A stretch of 64,000 bases of DNA from the NCBI RefSeq assembly GCF_033473495.1, contig NC_088940.1, positions 2,790,001 through 2,854,000 of the forward strand. The letters are read 5' to 3'. Positions 1 to 14,070 of the stretch are shown here, piece after piece (within the stretch, counting starts at the first letter, position 1; each line of letters opens with the position of its first letter). The stretch comes from Cercospora beticola (taxonomy: Eukaryota > Ascomycota > Dothideomycetes > Mycosphaerellales > Mycosphaerellaceae). Position numbers and translations under genes: made by a program. Under the pieces are notes generated by a model. That model was not told the origin of the DNA, ran no database searches, and saw only the letters and a program-made list of their open reading frames with translations.

Positions 1-3000
1 CTAGAAGCTAGAAGATATAAATAGCTAGGTCTAGCTCGACTAAGATAACCTTACCTAGTTCCTAGAAAGGCTTAAAATTAGGAAGGCCTTTTAGCTTAAG
101 AACTAGAGGGTAAGAGAAGAGACTAACTTCTTATTAGTAGTAATAGTAGTATAGGATAGACAGACTATAAGGGAAATATATAGGAGAGGTATTACAATTA
201 GGTTAATATAGTATATAGTCGAACTATACTACCTATAGCAGAGGATTATATAATACCTTAAGTATAATAGCTTTAGGTATATTACTACCTACTATAAAGC
301 TATAGAACAAATATATAGAAACTATATAGGGAAGTATAGGACAGATAGCTATAAGGAGAAGAAAACTAAATACTATAACTATAAGGGAGACTATAAGGTA
401 TAGTCTCTCTAATATAGCTATAAAGCTACTATAAAGGCTAAAGTAAGAGTATTCTTAGAGTAGTTTAAAAAGTAATAGGAGGCAGCCTTAGGCCTAATAT
501 AAGGAGATAGTACTATAGAACTCCTAATCCTTAAGAGAAAAGCTCTACTAGCTAAGCCTCTATAGAGGGATATTAGATATAAAGGTAGGCCCCTAGGTAC
601 TATAGTAGTAGTAATAGCTAGTAGGAGGCAAGTAAGCAAGCTCTACTTCCCGCCTATATAGGAGAATAAGGATACCTAAGGAGTTATAAGTACCCTCTAG
701 GAAGATATAGATATTAACCTAATTAAGCTCCTCTCCTAAGAATCCTAAGAATCCTATAAGTAGCTAAACCCTAACAATCTACTAATATAATATTAATAGG
801 TTAAATACTACTTAAACCCTACTACTAGATAGCTAAGCTATAGATAAGGCTATAGTAATAGTACTATAAGAACTATAGCTTAATACTATAAATAGTAGGA
901 CTAAGGCTAAGAAAGGATACTCTATAATCCTCCTACCCTAGTAGAACCTAAGAGTAGTAATACTTATATTAGACAAAGTTAGAACTAATAACTAGAAACT
1001 ACTCTTCTATAATATAGGTAACTTAGTAACTATCTAAGTCTAGATACCTATAGGAACTATCTCTATCTATAACTACTATAACCTCTTAGAGCTAATAAGC
1101 TATAGATAAGAAGGGACTATCCCTATACTCTAAGAAGTACTATTACAAACCCTAGAGGATACAAAAGCAAGCTATATAGTAGTAGGAGACTTTAACCTCT
1201 ACTATCTAAAATAGAGGGGAAATATAACCTAAACCTAATATACTATAGTAGACAAGCTTATTAAAACAATTATAGAAGCCTAACTATAGCTAGCTCTAGA
1301 GCTAGGGACAATTATATAGGAAAGATATATAGCTAGCTACTAAATACTAGACCTAGTCTTTATTAGCCTCTCCCTCTAAAACCTAATCTAAGAATATAAA
1401 GCCCTCCTAGAAGAGATATATAGCTCTAACTATATCTCTCTTAGAATAACCTTATATATTAACCTTTAAGAGCTAAGAGGAAGAAGCTAGAGAAAGTAGT
1501 AGAAAGCTATTAACTAGGATAGAATCTATAACCTTCTAGCCTAAGATACTAACTAACTTAACTAACTCCTACTTAATACGAAGGAATACCTAGATATACT
1601 AGCCTATAGAATATAATCTTCTATCTAGAGGATTATAGAGGAGATAGTTCTAATAGCTAGACTATTAAGCTATATAAAGATAGTATAGACCTAGGAATAT
1701 AAGGAGGCTATAAAGCTAGTAAGGAGGAGAAGAAGAGAATAGAGGAACTATAAGATAGAATAGAGCTATAAGCTATACCTAGAGGTATTATATATAAGAA
1801 GTAAGGCTATAAGAAGAGAGTAGAACCTAGCTTAGAGGAGACTAATAAAAGAAGTTATAGAGGACCCTAAGAAAATCTAGAAAATAGCTAAATAGGCTAG
1901 AGAGGGAGCTAACTAAGAGTACTAACTACTATACTTCCTAAGCCTAGAAGATATAGAGTATAATAGAGACACTAATAAGAGGAAAGCTATAATCCTAGTA
2001 AGATACTTTTTCCTAGACCTAAGGGAGGCAGACTTAAGTAATATCTAATATACCTAACTACTACTCTAATTCTAGATAGAGGTTAAAGTTTAACTAAAGG
2101 AGGTAGAAGGAGTTCTTAGGAAACTACCTAGTAATAAGGCCCTAGGACCTAACTAAATACTAAACCTCTTACTTAAAGAGTATAGGGAACAACTTTCCCT
2201 AATCCTAGCTAAACTCTTTACTATATACCTAAGGATAGTATACTACTCTAAAGCTTTTAAGCACTCTATAATAGTAGTACTTAGAAAACTATAGAAGCTA
2301 GACTACTTAAAGCTAGGAGTATATAGACCTATTGCCCTACTTAATATAATAGTAAAGGTCCTAGAAGCTATAGTTGCTAAGAGGATATCTAAGGAGACTA
2401 AAGAAAGGAAGCTCCTCCTAGAAGAACAAATAGGTACTAGGCCTAGTAGGTCTACTACCTTAGTACTAGACCTTATTACTAAGTAAGTAAAAACTATCTA
2501 GGAAACTAAGCTAGAGGCTATAGTATCTATACTCTACCTTAATATCTTAGAGGCATTTAATAAGGTCTCCTACTAGAGGCTACTTTATAATATTAGAATA
2601 AAAGGCTTCCTAGACTATACTATTAGCTTTATCTAATTATTCCTCTAAGATAGGACTACCTACCTAAGGCTTAGAGATTTTATAGACTAACTAAGGCCCT
2701 AAAATATAGGAATTCCCTAAGGTTCTACTCTATCTCTAATCCTCTTCCTCTTCTTTGCCTCTACTCTACTCCTAATACTATATAAAGGGACTACTTTAGC
2801 AATAGGGTTTATAGATAACTCTAATATCCTTATATATAGTATATTAATAGAGAATAACTATAGGTAACTTAAGAAAGCCTACTAGAAATATAAAGAATAG
2901 GTAAGGAGATATAGAGCAGAATTTGCCCTATAGAAATACTAGCTAATCTACTTTACTAGGAGTAGGAAGTATAACCTTAAGGCTATAGTCTAAATCTAGG

Positions 3001-4278
3001 GATTTAATAGAGAACTACTACTATTACTTAGACTCCTAGGAGTATAGGTAGATACTAAACTTAAATAGGGCCTATATATTAAACAAGTAGTAGAAAAGGG
3101 AGCCTACTAAATATAATTACTTTAGAGACTATATAAGTCTATATAGGGAGTATCCTTCTAAAAAGTAAGGCACCTCTATATAGTAGTAGTAAGACTAGCT
3201 ATTACTTTTAGCTATTAAGTCTAGTCTAACCTAGAGAGTATATAAGGCTACTATAGGACCCTTACTAAACCTATTAAGAAGATCTAGAGGGAGGCCCTAA
3301 GGAACATTATAGAAGCCTATAAATTAGTTATAATAGCTATCCTAGAGAGAGAAGCAAACATCGCTCCTCTCTATTTATATACTTAGAACCTAGCTAGGCA
3401 AGTATCTAAAAAGTAAGATACCTAACCTATATACTAGTATATTAAAGACAGGTATAGGGAGATTAAAAGGTAAGTATAAGTAGGAAAGAGAACTAGGCAA
3501 CCTATACTACTAACCTAAACTAGATAGGAGGAAATCCTCTAGATAGTATAAGGCTAAGAAATAACGATATAGGCATACCTAGGCTATAAGGTATAGTAGG
3601 CTAAATACTAGTAGGATAGAAGGTAGGAAAGGAATAAGAAAGAGAGAAGAGTAAGAGTAGGAGAGGAATAACTACTAGTATAGAAAACTACTACCTCCTC
3701 TACTATTAGACTAACTCTATATAAAGGACTTACTAGACTAGAGAGTATAATAGTTATACTCTTAAGGATAGAGTATATTAGGATAAGGCAATACCTTACT
3801 AAAAGGAGAGTCCTAGGATTTATACTAGACTACGACTATAGGTAGGGATATAAGATACTAAAATATATATATATATTCTGCCTAAAATAGAACGAGAGAA
3901 GACACCTACTCTTTTAGGTAGGGGGATCTATAAACTAGAAGGATCTAGCTAATATAAAGAGAGAGTTATATATAATAGTAAAGTAGCTTATCTAAGAAGG
4001 GGTTCTAGACTAATTCTTACTTATAAGAGAAGAGGTATAGAAGGATAAGAGGAGAGAGAAGGGGAAGGATAGAGCCTAGTAAAAGGAGGACTTACTAGAT
4101 ACCTAGTATTATCCGAAGGAGAACAGAAGCGAAGGTAGCGGCTACGTAGGCTATAAACAAAAGGATATACGAGGGTTTTTCGAAGGCTTTTCCCTCGACC
4201 GACATCTATAGAGCGTGCTACTTACTCTAGTTAAAAGAGGTAGACCGGCGTATAAGAACTAACTAACTAACTAACTAA
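1..4278 (+). mobile_element. Tad1-like non-LTR retrotransposon (LINE), copy 1, RIP-inactivated, 5' end beyond window
   Basis: This is a decayed LINE read on the plus strand. If stops at TAA/TAG are read as former CAA/CAG (the expected RIP change), one frame from about 960 to 4210 shows an endonuclease motif (VVGDFNL near 1180), reverse transcriptase motifs (NKALGPNQI near 2130, GIPQGSTL near 2710, and FIDN near 2810, which was FVDD or FADD), and an RNase H/Cys-His tail near 3830. Upstream, near 390-410, is a degraded CCHC knuckle, the end of a gag-like ORF1. The 3' end is a tetranucleotide tail, (AACT)n, at 4259-4278. The body is the reverse complement of 21528-25797. It interrupts copia copy C within its RNase H region. 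The Tad1 clade is inferred from layout and the Cys-His tail. Confidence 0.85.
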
Positions 4279-4832
4279 TATTATAATAGACTTTTACTTT
4301 CTACTTATCTAAGAAACTAGAGCTCTATAAAGAAAAAAGATACTTCTAAGAATTAAAACTCTATCTACTTTATCTATTATATAGTTAGAGTCTAAATATT
4401 CTATTAGACTTTCTCTATTTTTTCTAAATATTAGTTCTAAGTCTTAGGATAACTTTAGGTATCTTACTAGTTTCTTTAGAGCTTATATATACCTTTTAGT
4501 TAGATCTAAAATATATAAGCTTAACTTTCTAAAAAAGAAAGTAATATCTAGTCTTATTATAACTATAGGCTATATCTAGGTACTAGTTTAGCTTTAGTAC
4601 TCTATTTTATTCTCTCTCTTATTATATAAGTCTATTAGTTTTAGACTATTATAACTATCTATTAGTAAGAGAGTTAGATTAGCTATCTTCTTAGTTATTC
4701 CTAGCTTTATAAAGTTCTTCTAGATAAAGTATTCTTAATTAAGCTTTAAAGTTCTAGCTTATCTATTTCTTATTAACTTTATTCTAAGAATTTTCTCTAG
4801 TTCTCTAAAATCTTTAATTTTAAATACTTTAC
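4277..4832 (-). mobile_element. Copia copy C, fragment 1 (RNase H/RT side)
   Basis: This stretch aligns base for base, with many C-to-T and G-to-A changes, to copia A at about 9187-9757 and copia B at about 16265-16830. It encodes the RT to RNase H part of pol on the minus strand. It begins directly after the LINE copy 1 tail and ends where the gypsy-like LTR starts at 4833. It is the leftmost visible remnant of the outermost, oldest element of the stack. The 3' LTR of copy C lies outside the window or is lost. Confidence 0.8.
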
Positions 4833-7800
4833 TATTACGACCTCGCCTATAATATAGTAGTAAACGGTCTTAATAGTACGTAACGCTATATATATATCGT
4901 AGTATAGTATATTCTATAATATACGTTTCTTATATTTAGTCGTACGTTCTCTTATACTCTTCTTAGATATCTTATTTTATAACTTCTATTCTACTATAAT
5001 ATTATATACTATTATACTTCGTAAGACTAATCTATATAACTAGGTTTATATAGTTTATAGTTTATAGTAAGTCGCTACGATAAAGCGTAATATCGATAAT
5101 TATATAGTATATAGTATAAATATAGTAGGTCGCTATATTAAGTATAACTCTCTTTTTTTATATATATAGTTTATAGTCTACTCGTTATCTTAATAATAGC
5201 GAAGCCGAGTAGTATTAGTAGTAAGAATAGCCGCTACTACTCCTTCTATATATTACTTTTAAACGACTATATCGAGTTATAGTTATAATTATAGACCTAG
5301 AGCCGCGACCTAAATAGTAAGTTCGCTTAATAATAGAAGGCTATTAAAGAATAACTTACTACTATTAAAGAAGCTACCGAATCTAAAGAAGAACCTATTA
5401 ACTTTCTCGAGTTCTAACTTACTCTTACCGAATAAAACGAGATTACTTTCTAAAATAATACTAGTAAGGAAGTCTATATCTCTACTAACTAGCTATAGAA
5501 TCTAAGTACTTTTAAGCTCTATAACTAAGTCCGAGCTACTCTAGAAAGTATATATACTATTATTCGTTATCTTTACTTCGATTACTATATAGCTCTTTAG
5601 TAACTCGAAAGCCTTTAAGCTATATATAATCTTAATTAAAAGAAGTACTATACCTTCTCTTATTAAGCCGACTATCTCGAAGCCGAGAATATCTAGCTTA
5701 GTAATAATCTCGAAGAGTCTAGAAAGCGACTCGAAAATATAATAGGCCTCTAGTCTAACGATACTACTAAGAAGATTATTAAAAACTTTATAGCTAATAT
5801 TATCGAATTTAAAGAGATAGCTAAATAGATAGATAGATAATTCTTATACGCTAGTCTATCTCTTTTAACTAGAGTAAGTAGTACGCTCTATATTTTTCGT
5901 AGATAGAAAAGCTCTTATACTAGTACTCTAGTAGAAAAACCTTCTTATATTTTTATATTTTATAGTAAGCTCTATATAGCCTACTACTTCTATAGTTTCT
6001 AGTTCTTTTTAGAATAATTTGCGTTATCTTAATAGTTTAGATCCTTTATAGTAGTTCTCCTTAGTTATTTCTTATATTATTAGTACTTAGGAGCCCGATC
6101 CTCTTACTTACTAGCTTAGAGACTTAAGCCTATATATATAGTTCTAGTCTCTACGCTAGTATCTATATTAATCTTATATCTAACTCTTTCTTACTAGTCT
6201 ATAGTAGGAGCTCTCTCTAATATTATACTCCTACTCTAAACTTTCTACTTTACTTAGTATCTAAGTTATATAACCTATATTTATAGAAATTATATTAAGT
6301 AGTAGTATTCTAAACTAGCTCTTCTATTATAGGTAGCTTTAAATATAGAATAAGAGTTACTTTTATTAGATACTCTACCTTTAGAGTTAGTTATAAGGTA
6401 TCTAGGAGAGCTAGACTTTAGATAAATATCTCTATTTCTATAGTTCTACTAGTTATTATATAATTCTACTATAGGATCTAGTAGGTAAATAGGCTCTATA
6501 GACAGAGTTCCTAATCTCTTAGAATAAGTAGTTAAACCTAGTAGTACTAGAGGTATATACTAGTATATAGAAGTATATCCTCCTTTCTTTTTAGAGTACT
6601 TTCTAAAAGGTTTCTAGGCCTTTTATTTAGCTTATTATCCTACTTTCTACCTAGACTAGAACGTTTTCCTTTATAGTTTTAGCTACTTTATTCTATACTT
6701 CTCTCTACTCTTTCTACTTTACTTTAAAGCTTTAATTATAGTATACTCCTTCCTTCTTTTTAGCTTATTTTAGTACTAAGTTACTACTCTAGCTTCTAAG
6801 CCTAGAATAGAATTTACTATCTAGAGATTCTAGTCTAGTCTCTTAGTACTAGGTCTTATATTAGTTCTAGTCGCGCTAGCTCTAGTTTATAGTATTCGTT
6901 AGAGTTCGCCTAGTATATACTTCTATAGATTTCTAGACTTTTTTTTTTATTACTTTCTTCCTACTTCTATAGATATCTAGCTACTCTATACTTTGCTAGT
7001 ATAGCCGAAGCTATCTATTTCTACTTACGACTATATAGAGGTATATAATAGAACTTTATAGGCGAGATAGCTAAATATTACTATAACTATAGTAAAGACC
7101 TCGAAGCTAATATTAAGAAGCTTAAAGTATATATTATATAGCTTAAGGAGTAAGAGTTAGTAGAGAGCTAGAATATAGATCTTATATTATCTATATTAAG
7201 AAAGAATAATACTACTCTAATAAAGAAGAAAGCTACTTTAAGTAAAGCTAATAAGAAGCTATAAAAGAAGATTAATAAGAGCTATAGTTACGACTCCGAT
7301 TATAATACGTATCTACGCTATCGTTCTCTATCTCTATAGTCGCGCTACTAGTATAGTAATCCGAGTCCTAATAACTCCGACTCTAATTCTAATTCGAGTC
7401 GTAGCTCTAGCTAACTACCTAGCTACTCTTATAATAGCGGCTATAGTAGTAGCTATTATAGTAATAGCCGCGACCTACCTCGTAGCTACGACTATAATAG
7501 TACTCGTAAAATACCTCGCTTTAAGATACTAGGTATAGACTCGGCCGTAATAATACTATTATAGATCGACTCTCTCCTTAGAATTAGTATTTAGATAGCT
7601 CGTAGTATCTATTACTTAGAGAAGTTTAGTATAGATAGTAAGCCTCTATTCGATAAGTAGCTTCTTAACGTAAACTACTTCCTAGTAAATACCGTTTTCT
7701 AATTAGCTAATCGGGCTATAACTTAGCTCCTTACTACGACTAAGAGCGACGTTCGTATACTACTCGAACTCTATATTAATACTCGCCTCTTCTCGTTCGT

Positions 7801-8163
7801 TTAAAAGAGCTCTATTACTAATCTATTTACTTCTATCGACGAGATACTTATCTTTCTAGTCGAGCGCTATAGCTAGCGCGACGTTACTAGTAAGTCTTTT
7901 ATAGATATATCTAAGCTTAAGTAGAAAGAGAGTTAACTATTCTCTAAGTACTATACTAAGTTCTAGAGCCTACGCTTCTACGTTACTATAACTAAGAAGA
8001 TCGAGATATAGATACTCGAGAATTTACTTTATTATCGTTACTAGAACCGACTAGTTAATAGTATACTACTAACTACTCTTAAGGAGCTCGTTAATAAGCT
8101 ATATAATATCGAGACTAGTTTTGCCTATCTTAACTAGAATAAGAAGAACTCTAAGAAAGAGAG
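4833..8163 (+). mobile_element. Gypsy-like LTR retrotransposon, gag portion, truncated; interrupted by a LINE
   Basis: The left end starts TATTACGACC (probably TGTTACGACC before RIP), with TTTAC (4828-4832) as the likely flanking target. An LTR of roughly 200 bp is inferred, but its inner end is not resolved. From about 5300 to 8160, after removal of the inserted LINE, one plus-strand frame reads as a Gag protein: a long coiled-coil N-terminus, a Ser/Asn-rich linker, then a Ty3/gypsy capsid-like segment ending in a KYYTKFQSLR-like motif near 7950. In-frame stops are all TAA/TAG explainable as RIP of Gln codons. Pol is absent because the element stops at the copia A LTR at 8164. Confidence 0.65.
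5828..7063 (-). mobile_element. 5'-truncated LINE (copy 3) with 14-bp TSD
   Basis: The left end carries a GATA-type tetranucleotide tail (5828-5840) followed by a sequence closely matching the first 55 bp of the reverse-complement 3' end of the other LINEs, then diverging, so this is a related subfamily. It is flanked by the perfect 14-bp duplication GAGATAGCTAAATA at 5814-5827 and 7064-7077. Removing the insert plus one TSD restores a continuous gypsy Gag frame. At about 1.24 kb it is a typical 5'-truncated LINE insertion. Confidence 0.8.
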
Positions 8164-8393
8164 TGTCGAATTATATTCTCGTAGGTACTCGTCGGATAGG
8201 TATAATATAGTAGAAGTAGAGATAATAAGTAGGAACTAACCGAGTTAATTATATTAGTTAGTTATAAGTTATATCTTACTCCTAAGATAGGCATTAGCTA
8301 GGTTATATAACCTAGTATTATATAACCTATATTACCTAATCCTAATTCCTAAAGTGTCTCTTAGAATATCTAACTAGACTATACTTTCTAATA
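8164..8393 (-). repeat. Copia A 3' LTR
   Basis: 230 bp, starting TGTCGAATTATATTC and ending TTTCTAATA. Homologous to the other four copia LTRs of the window. The next bases inward are ctcctactta, the former polypurine tract side of the minus-strand element. Confidence 0.9.
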
Positions 8394-11300
8394 CTCCTAC
8401 TTAGGCTAGATAGTCTTCTACCTATATTCCTATATTTAAATCTATCCCTAAATTATAATAAGTTATTAGGTACTATAGTTATATAGTTAGAGCTATATAT
8501 CTAATCTATCTTAGTTTAACTCCTTAGCCTAGTATCGATAAAGCCTTCTTCTAGTATATACTATAAGGGGGATAGCTTCGTTTTTGCTTCTCTACTAGGC
8601 TTTTCCTTTTAGACTATATATAGATTCCTAGATCCTAATTACTTATTAAGTGTAGCAAGCTACTTCTCCTATAGTATAACTCCTAGGCTTAATATAACTT
8701 AATTAAGAATATTATATATCTCTTAATTAAGTGTCCTCTTTTATTAATTCTAGGTCTAGAGTTTAATCTATAGTTAGAGCTAGAATCTTTTGCCCTTTTC
8801 TATATAAGCTAGAGTTGTCTTATAAACTCCTAAAACTATAGCCTATTCTTTAGTTTAGTTAGGCTATTAGCAACTATCTCTTTTGTTAGAATATATTCTA
8901 CTATAACCTTCCTTTGCTACTAGAGATATCTAATATAGTTATATGCAATATTAATATATTTAGATCTCTTATAGGTATATATATCCTTAATAAGAGTTAA
9001 AGCTACCTAATTGTCTCCTATAATTTATACTAGCTTTAGTTCTCTTACTATATTAGGATATACTTTTATAGTTAGTTAGAATAGGTATTCTCCTACTAAC
9101 TCTATATAGTCTATCTCCCTTAAGAGTGCTACTAGGAACTAAGATTGCTTTATATATATATTTATAGCTATATACTTAGCTTCTATTATTAATATTGTAA
9201 TAGACTTTTGCTTCCTACTTATCTAAGAAACTAGAGCTCTATAAAGGAAGAAGATACTCCTAAGGATTAAGACTCTATCTACTTTATCTATTATATAGTT
9301 AGAGTCTAAATATCCTATTAGACTTCCTCTATTTCTCCTAAATATTAGTCCTAAGTCTTAGGATAACTTTAGGTATCTTACTAGTTTCTTTAGAGCTTAT
9401 ATATGCCTCTTAGTTAGGTCTAAGACATATAAGCTTAACCTTCTAAGAGAGAAAGTAATGTCTAGTCTTATTATAACTATAGGCTATATCTAGGTACTAG
9501 TTTAGCTTTAGTACTCTATCTTATTCCCTCTCTTATTATATAAGCCTATTAGTTTTAGGCTGTTATAACTATCTATTAGTAAGAGAGTTAGGTTAGCTAT
9601 CTCCTTAGTTATTCCTAGCTTTATAAGGTTCTCCTAGATAAAGTGTTCTTAATTAAGCTTTAGAGTTCTAGCTTATCTATCTCTTATTAACCTTATCCTA
9701 AGGATTTTCTCTAGTTCTCTAAGATCTTTAATCTTAAATACCTTACCTAGCTATTCCTTAAACTAAAGTATATCTTCTAGCTTTAGTACTATAATTAGAA
9801 TATTATCTATATAGGTTAGGATTAGAATATTCCTTTCCTAGTAGATAAGAAGGTATAGGTCTACTTCTAATTATATAAACCTAATCTATTTTAACTTTAA
9901 GATATAGAGTTTGTTCTAGTCTCTTACTACTTGCTTTAGTCTATATAAGCTTCTTAGGATTTATAGGACTATATTAGGTAGAATCTTAACTTCTAGTAGT
10001 AGAATTATAAAGATTTCTTCTTAAAGTTTACTCTTAGTAAATGCATTATTTATATCTACTTAGTAGAGTTCTAGATCCTTCTTATAAACTATAGCTATAA
10101 ATACCCTTAAAGTATTATACCTAACTATTAGTATAAAGGTCTCCTAGAAATTAACTCTAAACTTCTAAGAGAAACCTTTTATAACTAGCCTTATCTTAAA
10201 CTTCTTAATAGCTCTACTAATTAATCTCTTTATATTAAATACCTACTTAGATATAATAAGGTTTACTCCTTTAGGTAGAATAACCTTTATCTAGGTATTA
10301 TTACTTCTTAATATAGTTAGTTCCTTTTAGACTATATCCTCCTATATATATCTCTATTTAGGATCCTAAATTGCCTCTTTATAGGACTTTAGAATAGGTA
10401 CCTCTTATCTCTATATAGAGACTTAAGGAGCAATTGCTATAAATATAGACTCCTAAACCTCTAATAGGGCTTCCTAAATCTACTCCTATTCTTAGCCTTA
10501 GACTTAGCTTAGGAATACCTTATAATACTTAGTACTAGGCTCCTCCTCCTATCTATATTCTCTCTATCTCTTCTAAAGTACTTATCTTATTACTATACTA
10601 TAAGCTTTTAGCTCTAGGCCTAGTCCTTTATCTAAGACAGATCTCCTTCTCTTTTAGCTATAGGTTTAGTCTTAGTTCCCCTCCTAATCCCTATTTCCTT
10701 ATAGGTTCTACTATATAATAGTTAATCCTTTTACTTTTAAATATAGTCTCCTACTAGTACTAGGACTAGCTTATCTATTAATTTCCTAGCTTAACTTAGG
10801 TAGTTTAGTAGTTCTACTTTTCTCCTACTAGAGTTATAGTTCCCTAGAGTTTTCTTCTTCTAGATCCTCTATCCTCTAGTACTCCTCCTTATCCTTTAGT
10901 AGAGGTAGCAACTATATAAAGAGTATTTAGCTAGGACCTATAGGTTTAGTTGCTATAGCTATAGGTATAGTAGCTATAGAAGGTATAACTACTATTAGCT
11001 TCTTTAGAGGTCTACTAACTAGGTTTCTAATAGATATACTACTTACTTAATTAAGCTTAGGAACATTTAGCTCTATATCTCCTCCTTTCTTATACTTAAA
11101 CTAAGTAGTAGTATTATAGGCTTTAATAGCCCTTATATTAGGCTCCTAGAAGAGCTATATTTTAGTAGTATTAGGAATATACCTAATAAATATAGTATCT
11201 TTACCTCTATTTATTAGTTTGTCTAATCTTATCTCTACTAGCTAGGACTTAGGATCTATATAGACTACTACTTTGTAACCCTAAACTCTAAAGTATAATA

Positions 11301-14070
11301 CTAAGAGTTAAATGCCTAAAAAGGCTTCCTTAGGTAATACCTTAAATCTATTAATTTCTAGGCTATTAGGAAGGGAGTTTCTAATAACCTTATAGGCTGC
11401 TAAGGCTTCTAGCTAGAATTTAATAGGTATATAGGCATCTTCTAGTATTGCTCTTATATAGTCTTTAGAGGTTTAGATTAACCTCTTAACTACTCTATTC
11501 TAGATAGAGTTATATACTTTAGTTATATAGAAGGAAATTCTATATTCCTTCTCCTACTACTTTAGTATAGCAAGAAGCTCTTTTACTCTATTACTCCTTA
11601 TAATCTAGAGAGGATTTCCCGATTATAGCTTAGCTTTTACCTTCTAGTCTCTAAGGATACTTAGTATATCTTCTCTAGACTTTATTAAGAAAGTCTATTT
11701 CTTTCTTAAGAAGTTATTAACAATCTTAAGCTACTATTTATATTCTAATCTTAAGATAGGTAAAGGACTATAGATATTAATAGAAACTAGAGACAACCTT
11801 TAGAGTTTTCTCTTAGTTTCTTTCCCTCTATATTTCTTTATCTTTACTAAGGAATATACTCTATAAGGTTAGTATTCCTTTAGAATAGGAATCTAAGCTT
11901 TTAAGTTAGATACCTTATATAGGTTTCTAAGAAGACTCTCTCTAAAATATATAAGTCTCCTATACTAAAGCTTCTACTATTCTTAGGTCTTTTCCTAGGC
12001 TTTAAAGGTATAGGCTTTATTCTTTTATTTTTAATTAAAGTATAATATTGCAAGCTCCTATAATATATTATTAATCTCCTTAATAAATAGTACTTCTCCT
12101 AACAGTTTTGTCTAGATAACTAGTTTCCTAGATAATAAAATAAGTATAAATTTTAGTAGTTAAATACTATACTACTAGCTAAATTAGCTCTAAGAAACAA
12201 GATTTACTCCTAGACTAGGTATAAAGAGAACATTTTTAAGAATAATCTACTTTCCTCTTCTTCTACCTATTACTATATCTTCTATATATATAGCTATTAG
12301 ATAGCTACCTCTAACCTTAATCTACTTTTTCCTCTAAAGAGGTTTTAGTTCTCTAAAAAGTAATTCTTAGTTAGTTATATATAATAAAGTATAGGAGTTA
12401 AGTAGCTATCTTAATAGTATATACTTGCCTTTTACTTCTATAGTTAAGTATATAACTTTATTAATATTATTATCCTCTAATAGAGATTAAGATACTTTAG
12501 ATACTATAGAAGGTTCTATATCTTTTTAGGTAGTATATACCTTCTTAGAAAACTTCCTTAAGCTTTGTCTCTTCTTAAGGGATTAGACTTTTAGGTTAAG
12601 TTTCTTTACTATTTCTTTTAATACTTCTCTATCTAGTAAAGATCTTCTTCTAAAGGTACTCTCCCTAGATAGTATTCTTCTCTTCTCTACTCTATTAGCC
12701 TATCTTAAGTTAATAGTTCTCTTAGCTTTATTAAGGTATAGATACTTAGTAATACCTCTAAAATATTCCTAGTTATATAGGTAACATTTTAGCTTTATAC
12801 TTTAGATCTCTCTTCCCTTAGTAAATATTACTATTTCTTAGAACTAGTGCCTATACTATATTAACTCCTCTACTTTAAGGAGTTAAAGGATTTCTTTAGA
12901 GTCTAAGTTCTTCTAAGCTTAGATAGTCTACCTTATACTTTTATACTTAGCTAGGAGTATAAAGAGTAGATACTTAATCCTTATATTAGAGGTCTTATAG
13001 TATAACTCCCTCTAGTTAATCTCTATAATCCTCCTTCTAAGATTACTAAGATAGACCTATAATTTCCTAATTATATCTCCTAGTTCTATCTTAAAGGTTA
13101 TAAACTCTTAGATAATAGCTATTATATATACCTATTAGACTTTACTATATTTCCTATATAGCTTTATCTAGATATTATATACTCTTATCTTATCTATTAC
13201 CTTATCTTAGTTATCTATATAAAGACTTTCTATTAGGATATAGATTGCCTTTATATTGTCCTTCTACTATTTTAGACTAAACTCTAAAAAGGTAGTACCT
13301 TTCCCTTTGCTTAATAAAGCCTTAGATACTTTAGATTTAGCTAGAGTAGGTACTAATAATCCCTTTAAGTCTAAGATTATCTAGAAGATTTCTTTTCCTC
13401 TAAGTATATTTTCCTATAGCTTAAACTATAGTCTCTAGTTCTCTCTTATTAGGATTAGTATTCTCCTCCTATCTAATTTACTTATTAAATCTATTTCTGC
13501 AAAATTAAATAAACAAATCTAAACTCTAGAAATATAAGCTCTTTTAATCTAATTAGTAGCTTCTAGATTTCTATTTTCTCTAGTTACTAAGACTCTTCTC
13601 TTTTAGCTAAAATATCTAAGAAGTCTTCTCTTTTAGAGAAGTTAGTTAGATTCTTAGATAGAGAACTTCTAAAAGATCTACTTTCTTAAAAGAGTACTAC
13701 TAGCTAGTTCTAAAGTATTAGTAGTACTTTAGTACTTAGGCCTAGTTTTATTCTTTTAAGTACTATAATCTAAAGCTTATCTTTTCCTTTTTATACTCCT
13801 TTAGTATACTTCTCTTTTAAAGTAAAGTATATTTTACTAGACTTTTCTCTATCTTACCTATTCTTTAGAAACTTCTAGCTTATAACTAGGATCTTCTAAA
13901 GCTTTAAAATAGTATAGATAGGATATACTTCTAGTCTTCTTTATACTCTTTTTCTACTTCTCTATCTAGTTAATACTATAAGTTCTATAAGAGGTAATAC
14001 GTATTACTTTAAGAATAAGAAAACTAACTTTTTCTACTTAGGGCCTCTCTACAAACCCGGGCTTATAACC

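Noticed and set aside
418..639. 73-codon minus-strand reading frame in the RIPed region
   Set aside because: It lies antisense across the end of LINE ORF1 and has no protein-like features; it survives only by chance in stop-rich DNA.
4259..4278. (CTAA)n tract considered as telomeric or subtelomeric repeat
   Set aside because: It lacks the TTAGGG unit and occurs exactly at the LINE 3' ends, so it is a retrotransposon tail.
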